From: Forficula auricularia
Taxonomy: Eukaryota > Arthropoda > Insecta > Dermaptera > Forficulidae
Length of the DNA: 64,000 nt
Direction of reading: 5' to 3'
NCBI GenBank assembly: GCA_024734495.1
Contig: JALMQS010000082.1
Coordinates: 1,504,625 to 1,568,624, forward strand
Shown here in pieces: positions 56,725 to 64,000 of this stretch. Numbering within the stretch: position 1 is the first letter of the stretch; each line of letters opens with the position of its first letter. Made by a program: the position numbers and the translations under genes. The notes below the pieces were generated by a model. That model was not told the origin of the DNA. It searched no databases and saw only the letters and a program-made list of their open reading frames with translations.

Positions 56725-58159
56725 TTTAAATAAAAACTTTCTATTTAATTTAAAGTCAAGTCCAACTCCCTACGATCCCTTTAAGGGAGGTCCTTTCGCC
56801 GCCAATGTTAAATAAAATATATTAGATTATAACTATAACTTAATTTTGTATAATAGTTTAAATCTCAAACTATGCTTTGGTGAAGTTTCAATCAAACATT
56901 AGCGAGCAAATTTTTGAAAATAAATTTTTTTAAAATGTAAACATTTTCTCAGAGTCTTATGGAAAATTAAGATCTTGACACTTTCTCTTGAATTATACTA
57001 CTATTAGTTGATTAGATAAAGTTAAAAAAAAACTAAAAATTAGCTTTTTGAAACATGCAGGTTTCTTTTTTTGCAATAAAATATATCATTGACCAACGAA
57101 TTTACTGAGATATTTACTTTAAAAAATCACATAAAATTTTCTATTAACCTGCATTCAAATGGAGTAAACATAAACAGTAGAAATACAAATCATTGCCAAA
57201 TCATATAAAAGATATTATCAGCTGATTTGAATAAACCAAACTAACTTTTGTATTTAATTATTGTTTTCATAATTGTTTTTATTTCAAACATTTACGGCTT
57301 TCATACTATTTATTTTTTAATTCTATTATTTTTCATTTGTATTTTATTTTATTTTATTAAATATTAGATACTAAACTTCTTTTGACTCAACTGGAGCTAA
57401 AGGACCTCCTTAATTATTAATCATGGACACGAATAATGAGATATAAAGAGTATTTTTTTCAACCTCAATGCCCATTTAGTCAGATACTTATGTGAATATT
57501 TTTTATTTTTTAACATGTGTGTGTAAATGGGTCTAGGGGTCAGAATATATACCCGGTCAAACTTTTGTAAGGACTCTAACCCACTGGGCCAACCTGACCT
57601 CCATTAAAGTGTCATTATTAGCAAAAAAGAAAATTAAGTGCAAGTTGCCCATTTCATTACGATACATAACTTTCAATAAAATTTGTTTCTTTAGTCTTAA
57701 ATTTTCTAAGGATATCGCCACTAAAGACGTTTCGTTTACTCATATTACTCAACAAAAAATATTTTCTTTCTTATTGTCAGAATCTGCAGGTTTACCGACC
57801 GAAGTCTGAAGTTGTTACGTGACGCAAAAAGTGTGACGCTAGAAAAACGTGCGTTGATAAACATTTCTCACATAATAAGAGTTTGTCAAAATTCCAAAAA
57901 TCAATAAACGGAGGGGTTGATTTGATTTCTGTTAACCAACTTGGCGAAAATGCAATATCGTACTCGATTTGAATATACAAGCCACTCTTTTTTCTTGTGT
58001 CACCGTGTCTGATATCATATCAAGTAGAGCTCTCTCATGCCAGCCAATCAACCAACGTGTATATAGCAACACATTTCTTTTTTTGTCGTAGAATACAAAA
58101 GCTTCCGATCAGTTGTGCTCACTCTCCACCCCACCAACCCACGGTGCTTGCGCGACAAA

Positions 58160-58275
58160 ATATTATCATCTCTCATCTTTTTCCAAAATACTCTCTATCT
58201 CTTTCTATCTCTCTCTTTCTTACTTTCTATATCTTTTTCTTTATCTCTCTTTCTTCATCACTCTACTTTACACTT
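58160..58275. repeat. CT-rich low-complexity tract
   Basis: Runs of ctctctttcttactttctat type. The 156-codon frame across it (57997-58467) has low complexity and no homology. A homopyrimidine tract of this kind can form triplex DNA. Confidence 0.75.
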
Positions 58276-58423
58276 CTCATCTCTTTAGATTCGATTTTAT
58301 TTTTGCTTTTTGTATTATCTAATTATATTCCAAACCGAACATCATTATTTTTTAAGTGTACTAAAATATCTCTCTCTTTCATTAATATCAGATTACATTT
58401 AAATAAATTTCCGAAATGGAATA

Positions 58424-59031
58424 TCTGGGTTGCAAAAAACGATCCACCAATAAAAATTTTAAATTGAAAGTTATAAATAAATAAAATGTATAATTAAGCA
58501 GAAGACACACTCTTTTATTGTCTGTCTCCTTCAATAAAAACTTTATTAAATACCAATTTTTTTTAAAATTGTTACAAATAACCATATAATTTGTTCTATT
58601 AAATCTTAAACTAACATTTTCAATAAATTTTCTTGATAGTTTTTGAATTTTACAAAAAAAAAAAATAAGTAAAATTAAATTAAAAGATACAATTAAAAAT
58701 TATCATAATTTCTCAATATCACTTTAAATTTAAATCAAGTTTTAATAAAAGATCAAATTTGAAATATCAATAAAATGAATCATTTTGAATTAACCCATCA
58801 TTGATAGAAAGATAAAATATACAAAATGGATATTTCTGAAGTTCAAGCAGTTCAAATTGTGTGACTAATTAATCAAGAGCTATGTCAATGACAAGGGTCA
58901 AGTACCTACACTTTCAATAAGCAATAATTTCAATAATGTATGGTTTCTTGTGAAAAAATTAAAAATGATCTACTATTTAATAAAGTTTTTGACGGTGGCT
59001 CGATTTTTTTGCACCGCAGTATAATATTATA
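58424..59031 (+). mobile_element. Tc1-like deletion derivative (copy 2) with nested insertion
   Basis: It shares termini (right end gcaccgcagt at 59021-59030), aataaaaactttattaaata and the transposase remnant (MDISEVQAVQIV near 58826) with copy 1. A family B hammerhead-hairpin fragment (58462-58537) is inserted in its left end between caataaaaattt and caataaaaacttt, which look like a target duplication. Confidence 0.65.
58462..58537 (-). mobile_element. Family B hairpin fragment nested in a Tc1-like element
   Basis: It contains gcagaagacacactctttta then ttgtct and tccttca, the outer arm of family B, preceded by ttaaattgaaagttataaat. It lacks the ribozyme core. It is a truncated or internally deleted insertion. 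Confidence 0.6.
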
Positions 59032-59300
59032 TAAAAATGGATCATATTTTATAGCGTTGAGCGATTTAGTGCTCTATTTTTTCACTCAGTGCTCACAAAA
59101 TATCGGTTGCGTTAGAAATCCAATACATCATAGTTCGAAAACTATGGAGTGCTGACGTCACCATTTCTCAGTGCGCACTGGAATTCAACAAATATCATTA
59201 TTAGATAATTTAGCTAACAAGTGCCTTAAATTTAAATTAAATAAAAACAAATAAATTACATACGCATCTACGTAATTTAAACAATTTTGTCTAATAATTA

Positions 59301-60040
59301 ACCGACTTCAAAAAAGGAGGAGGTTCTCTATTCGACTGAATTTTTTTTTTTTTTTTTTTTGTGTGTCTATGTTACCTCATATCTCCGCCAATTGTGAACC
59401 GATTTTTAAAAAAAATTTGCATTGAGTTCAGTCTACCTTCCGATTGGTCCCATTTTTTTTATAGGTATTAGACCTTTTTTGTTAGGTTTGTTCAGGCCTA
59501 ACTTCTTTGTTTATTAACCGATTCCGATGATTCTTTTTTTATTCGAAAGGGGTTATCTTAGGGATGGTGTCATATTAATTTGGTGAAGTTATAATGATAT
59601 GATCACTATTAATAATATCACTAAAAAGAGAAAAATAAAAATAATTTTTAAGAAAAAAATAAAACCGACTTCAAAAAATTAAATGCAACAAATATAAAAA
59701 TACACTAAAAGGTATAAAATAATTATTATCTTATTTAGTTACAACTAAACTACGAAATATTAAGATGAAATTACTTTTTGAAGTCGGTGCCAAACATACT
59801 AGTATACATTTTATGAATCGCACTCGACGGATCTTACTTAGTACGTTAGGCGGGTACGCTCGCTTATAGGTATAGTTTGTTTGGCACCGACTTAAAAAAG
59901 TAATTTCATCTTAATATTTCATAGTTTAGTTGTAACTAAATAAGATAATAATTGTTTTATACCTTTTAGTGTATTTTATTTGTTGCATTTAATTTTTTTG
60001 AAGTCGGTTTTATTTTTTTCTTAAAAATTATTTTTATTAT
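59301..60040 (+). mobile_element. accgacttc-family foldback element, copy 2
   Basis: The left end and the ggaggagg segment match copy 1 at 3162 on the same strand. The palindrome arms are 59633-59795 and 59880-60040. The loop (59796-59880) is the reverse complement of the copy 1 loop: it contains ggcgggtacgctcgc where copy 1 has gcgagcgtacccgcc. A T-run of about 20 lies at 59340-59360. Confidence 0.78.
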
Positions 60041-62699
60041 AATTAATATTATAGTTTATTACTTCTTAAAATATTTTTTTGCAAATTTGAATATTTATCA
60101 TAAGAGAACTTTCAGCAAAAACATCCTAGATTAGTCATTTTTGATGGGGTATTTTCATCAGAATTCAGAACTTTTTGACATCATATTTTGGAATTCTCAC
60201 TTGCTTCTAGAAATACTTTACACAACTCTTGAAAATGAGTTCAAAATTATGTGTCTTATAAAATTTCTAATCTAGATGATTGGGTTGAAATTCCACTTTT
60301 GATAATCAATTCACCCACAAATGTCAAATTTAGAGATTTTTTTTTCAAAAATAGCACAAGTACTATAATTTTTCATATTAAATTAAATTAAATTAATGAA
60401 ATTAAATTTCCAATGTTTTATTAAAGATTTATTAACCAGATTATTTTGCAAATTAATTTTTATAATCGCCAGTGATTTATCATAATATTAATCCTTTATA
60501 AATACATTATTGATTTTAATTTTATCTTTTGGATTTAGACAGGCAGGGAACGGAAAGAATATACAATTTGAAAATAAAAAAATATTGTACCGTATTTTTT
60601 AATTAATTCGACTCCTATATTCAAAAACTTTAGACTTTCATTTAAATTATCTGAAAATTTTACTATAGATGACTATCTTTCCACCCAACTACATAATATT
60701 TAAATTAAAATATAGACTGGATATATGGCCTTATTTGAATATGTATTGCATTTATGCCAATTAATAAACGAGCTCAAAGATATAATATATGAAATTATCC
60801 TCGATAGTTTTTAAATTCTCATGCCTCAGGTTGTATCCAATTTATTTACTACTTATTTCAGAGCAAAGAATCCAACTATATAACTCGAATTTCAATTGAA
60901 GATATTCTATCTATCGATTCTATCTATAGATAAAATTATAGTTGTTTTATAATAAATTATATAGCTTCCGATAGGATCTCACATGTGTTGATTTCATGTA
61001 CGTATACAAAGGACACTGACCATAATTAATTAATTATTTTTCATTATTTTCATAGAAAATCAATTTAATTAAATTTGCTCAAAGCTTTTGTCGATAGATT
61101 GTTTATTAGAACTTTTTTGATTAAATCCTCATTTTATATAATACTAAATATGTTCATTAATAAATCACAAACTTGCATTATAAGAAAGAAATACATGATA
61201 TTTAATTCACTTAGCTTGTATTCGTTTTTAAATATCAGATAGATACCATGAATGGAAGCATTCAAGTAACTGATAATACTTGAACACGATCACAGATGAA
61301 ATGTTGGGTATTTTTTTATCAATATAACAGTTTAAGCATTCTATATCTCTATGTTCACCGAACTCTAGATTAACTGGTTTAACCGATTGACTTGAAATTT
61401 GGAACATAGACTCCTGAGGTATCAAGTAATCGGTGTAATTCATAAAAAGTGAACTTCGCAGCTGGTTAACTATATATTAGAGTAGACCTTCCGAACATGT
61501 TCGAGATCATTTTTGGGATGATGTCAAAGGTAAAAATAAAATTTCTCAAAAAATTAAAAAAAAATCTAAATATTTAAGAAAGTTCATTTTTTCCGTTGAT
61601 AACACCACAGAAAAAGATCCCCAACATGTTCAGAACATCTTCCACGAACAGAGCTATTATTATATATTGTTTTATCTTGGGATACCTATCCTTTTTTTTA
61701 GAGTCGACAAAATAAAATAGAAAAAGACAAAAACACCAGCAGCATTCAATAAAGCCCATAAAATTTATCTGCTACCTTTTATCTCACTACATTAAAAATT
61801 AATGTCAAGTTATTTATTTTTGTTTCGTCCAACTCTCTAAAGAGATCGTTGAGATAAAGTATCTGTTATCGACCAGATCAAAGGCGCAAATTACAACTGG
61901 GATTGAGGGTAGTGATAGGAAAAACTTCAGCCCTGGGTTCGTAACACTAAATTCATGGAATTACACAAATACCATCATCTGTAAAATAAAAAAAGTCAAA
62001 AGGAACATTTCTCCCGAAGAAACCTATTAGAAACTGGCTAAATAGACTTATCTAGTATCCGAAGCCAAGCAAATAAAAATTTCATCGTTTTTTTCTTTCT
62101 TTTTTTTGAATTTAATGCCTCAGCAGCCTTAAGCTTCAGATAAACACGATGGCCAATTTGCTGAAAAAGAGACATATTTTATACACAGCTTAAGGTTTCA
62201 TGCAATTTTCAAATTAACAATAAAGTGATCGTTTTAGCAAACATGGAATTTTTCCATTCATCAAATTGAAAGTAGATATTATTGATAATTTCTTTACTTA
62301 TTGAATAAACCTAATAGCATCAAAGAATTCATAATTTTCTATTCAGCCGGAAATAAAAATTGATTTTTATGTTGAGGTCATTAAATTTGGATCGAAAGTT
62401 AATGACAGAAAATACTACCATATGTATAGAAATAATAATTATTAGAAATAATTCATTGCTTTTTTTTAATCTATTTAAATCTGTTAATCTATCTTTATTC
62501 TATCTATTAATAATTATAATTGATTCTTCAAGTTTAACAAAATACAATCTGATTCCATTTATTTTCGGTGATAATAATTGTAGGTAAATTTACGTAGTCG
62601 TGTCATATTGAAATTGTATAATAAAATAATAAAATATTCAAAGGGTAATTTTATTAATTATGGAAGAATTAGAAAAGGTGTTTTAATATGGAGGGTTGT

Positions 62700-63522
62700 T
62701 ATCCAAGGGAGAATCTAATGTGAAAGTCGTGTGTTGCTCCCATGAGTTGATTTATTTTGACCTATACAAAAAATTCGGCCCTTCCCAAAATAAACATCTA
62801 TTAAAATTTTAATTTAATTTTTTATTTCAGAAAACCTATATATGGTTTTGATTTCAGAAAACCTATATATGGTAAATATAGCTAGTAACTTATTTAGTTG
62901 AGCTACATCGAATTCGCAAACAGACAGACAGACATTGCTGTGACACAAATAGTGTTTCGTTTTAGTTTTTTTAAACGGATACTAAGTTTAAGACATACAG
63001 AAAAATTTTAAGCTTGAAAATTCTTGAGGCTTGATCATCATCATCAATCTCACCTACCAAAGCTTTAGCAAAAGAAAAAAATAAGAACAAAAGTAAATTT
63101 ATTGATTTAAAATAAAAACTTCATCTATTAATTAAATCTGAAAATATAAGAAATGAGAAATTTATTAGTTTTAATGATACACAGTGGACATGCAGTGTTA
63201 TCTATTAGTATTTTTTTTTTCGCGACTTTCTGCCAATAAAACTGCTAATTATTGTACAAAAAGTACTTCACTCTGAGACCCCTATGGACCAGGGGTAGAA
63301 TAGGTCCATAGTATCCTCTGCTTGTCGTAAAAGGCGACTAAAAGAGGTTGGACGCGAAGCTAAACAAGCTCACTCCGTAAAAAACCTCTCAGTCATGGAA
63401 GTAAACATTTGCTTCCATTGAACTGGGAGAAGAATATTAGAATAAAACACCTAGATAAAACAAAAATAATATATTAAGATTCTAAAGAAAAAAAACACTA
63501 TTCTTCTTTGAGAAGATTCTCC
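62700..63522 (+). repeat. Dispersed repeat, copy 2 (see 18185)
   Basis: Same ends and order of blocks as 18185-18690, with about 300 extra bases in the middle (62830-63210). That extra segment could be an insertion here or a deletion in copy 1. Confidence 0.75.
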
Positions 63523-63639
63523 ATAGAGCTTAATAAAATAAAATATATTATATTCTTTAAGAGTATATAATGGATGGACTAACATGGACACTCATGGACA
63601 AAATTGGCGGAACGTCGAAAAAAGCCTGAAAAATAGGCT

Positions 63640-63695
<56 letters not shown>
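63640..63695. repeat. TA dinucleotide run
   Basis: About 26 TA units, with a further short run at 63961-63976 on the far side of the palindrome. Confidence 0.95.
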
Positions 63696-63700
<5 letters not shown>

Positions 63701-63776
63701 GTTTTGAGCATCTTTTTTGAAAATAGTTGGTAGTTTTTTCAAAAAATCAGCTTGTGTTCAGATTAACCTAGATGTA

Positions 63777-63961
63777 TTTTAAAAGAGACAGAATTCAATC
63801 AATTTTTTCGGAGAAATTCTAAGATTTTAGTAGAAATATTATTAAATTGCGATATCAGAGGGGATTCCTGAATCCCCTCTGATATCGCAATTTAATAATA
63901 TTTCTACTAAAATCTTAGAATTTCTCCGAAAAAGATTGATTGAATTCTGTCTCTTTTAAAA
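63777..63961. repeat. Near-perfect palindrome, 90-base arms, 4-base loop
   Basis: Left arm 63777-63866 and right arm 63871-63961 are reverse complements except for one substitution and one inserted base near 63803-63808 and its mirror. Loop cctg. It is bordered by TA-rich sequence. No other repeat family in the window matches it. Confidence 0.92.
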
Positions 63962-64000
63962 TATATATATATATATTTAATTTTAGGTTATTTTAAAATT

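Larger units (their letters stand above)
56505..56785. mobile_element. Hammerhead hairpin element, family C
   Basis: Arms aaagggatcgtagggagttg then gacttgactttaaattaaat and mirror (56505-56611 and 56675-56785). Each arm carries a ribozyme motif with CTGAAGA, GTTGC/GCAAC and GAAACGTT. After the right arm comes a short unique tail (aagggaggtcc). No clear TSD. Confidence 0.75.
55649..64000 (+). other. GluCl: GluCl intron downstream of exon 3c, open at the window edge
   Basis: This starts with gtgagt. I looked for the conserved start of exon 4 (E-Y-S-V-Q-L-T-F-R-E-Q-W) on the + strand and did not find it, so the intron is at least 8.35 kb. It holds a family C hammerhead hairpin, a Tc1-like element with a nested fragment, the second accgacttc foldback, a dispersed repeat shared with 18185-18690, and a long palindrome. 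Nothing was recognised in 55760-56460, 56805-58160 or 60045-62690 beyond AT-rich sequence. Confidence 0.8.

Noticed and set aside
57997..58467. 156-codon open frame on the + strand
   Set aside because: The translation is low-complexity (runs of S, L, F and I from a CT-rich tract), with no recognisable domain or homology. The region is intronic.
55649..64000. GluCl exon 4
   Set aside because: Looked for E-Y-S-V-Q-L-T-F-R-E-Q-W and the downstream Cys-loop. No matching codons seen on the + strand.

Overview
This is an AT-rich, repeat-dense piece of an animal nuclear genome, almost certainly an insect. The only host gene I can identify is a glutamate-gated chloride channel (GluCl), on the + strand. 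Four of its coding exons are visible: exon 2 (23093-23199) and three alternative versions of exon 3, called here 3a (43562-43629), 3b (49556-49623) and 3c (55578-55648). All three exon-3 versions have a phase-1 acceptor and end in ATG followed by a strong GT donor. Each can therefore follow exon 2, and only one can be used per transcript. They encode variants of the beta-1 strand and beta1-beta2 loop of the extracellular domain. No exon 1 or exon 4 was found, so the whole window is exon islands in very long introns: about 20.4 kb between exons 2 and 3a, 5.9 kb between 3a and 3b, and 6.0 kb between 3b and 3c.

Layout. 1-2000: a foldback with a hammerhead-bearing hairpin retroelement inserted in one arm. 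2400-2700: a tRNA-derived SINE. 3160-4460: a foldback of the accgacttc family and hammerhead relics. 4470-6420: a 208-bp tandem duplication, a GTAT/GGAT microsatellite and a 119-bp tandem array. 6430-8525: a decayed Jockey-type LINE. 10273-11095: a Helitron with a G-rich interior. 11120-17130: foldbacks, a Tc1 deletion derivative and LINE 3' ends. 18185-22900: dispersed repeats and perfect hairpins. 23093-23199: exon 2. 24060-28532: RFX-box repeats, a hammerhead hairpin, a foldback with two tRNA-like arms, and a hAT-like element. 30012-37727: twin 313-bp MITEs, a Tc1 derivative, a 99-bp tandem repeat and nested TIR, Helitron and SINE elements. 39230-42344: a hammerhead hairpin with both ribozymes intact, then a hAT relic. 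43562-55648: the exon-3 cluster, with Helitrons, a foldback MITE and a set of nested palindromes between the exons. 56470-64000: a further hammerhead hairpin, a second Tc1-like copy, a second accgacttc foldback and a long near-perfect palindrome.

The most notable signal beyond the gene is a collection of about 20 hammerhead-ribozyme-like motifs in at least five unrelated hairpin families. They have the diminished, palindromic stem III (ACGU or ACUAUAGU) known from Penelope-like-element hammerheads that cleave as dimers. One family (A, four copies) has a one-sided tail ending in an A-run in three copies, and 12-13 bp target-site duplications. This indicates that the ribozyme hairpins moved through RNA. 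No Penelope reverse transcriptase or GIY-YIG nuclease was seen here, so they would depend on an element elsewhere.

Limits: no computation was run. Repeat boundaries are read by eye and family names rest on termini, target-site duplications and short motifs. The insect order cannot be fixed from this window.
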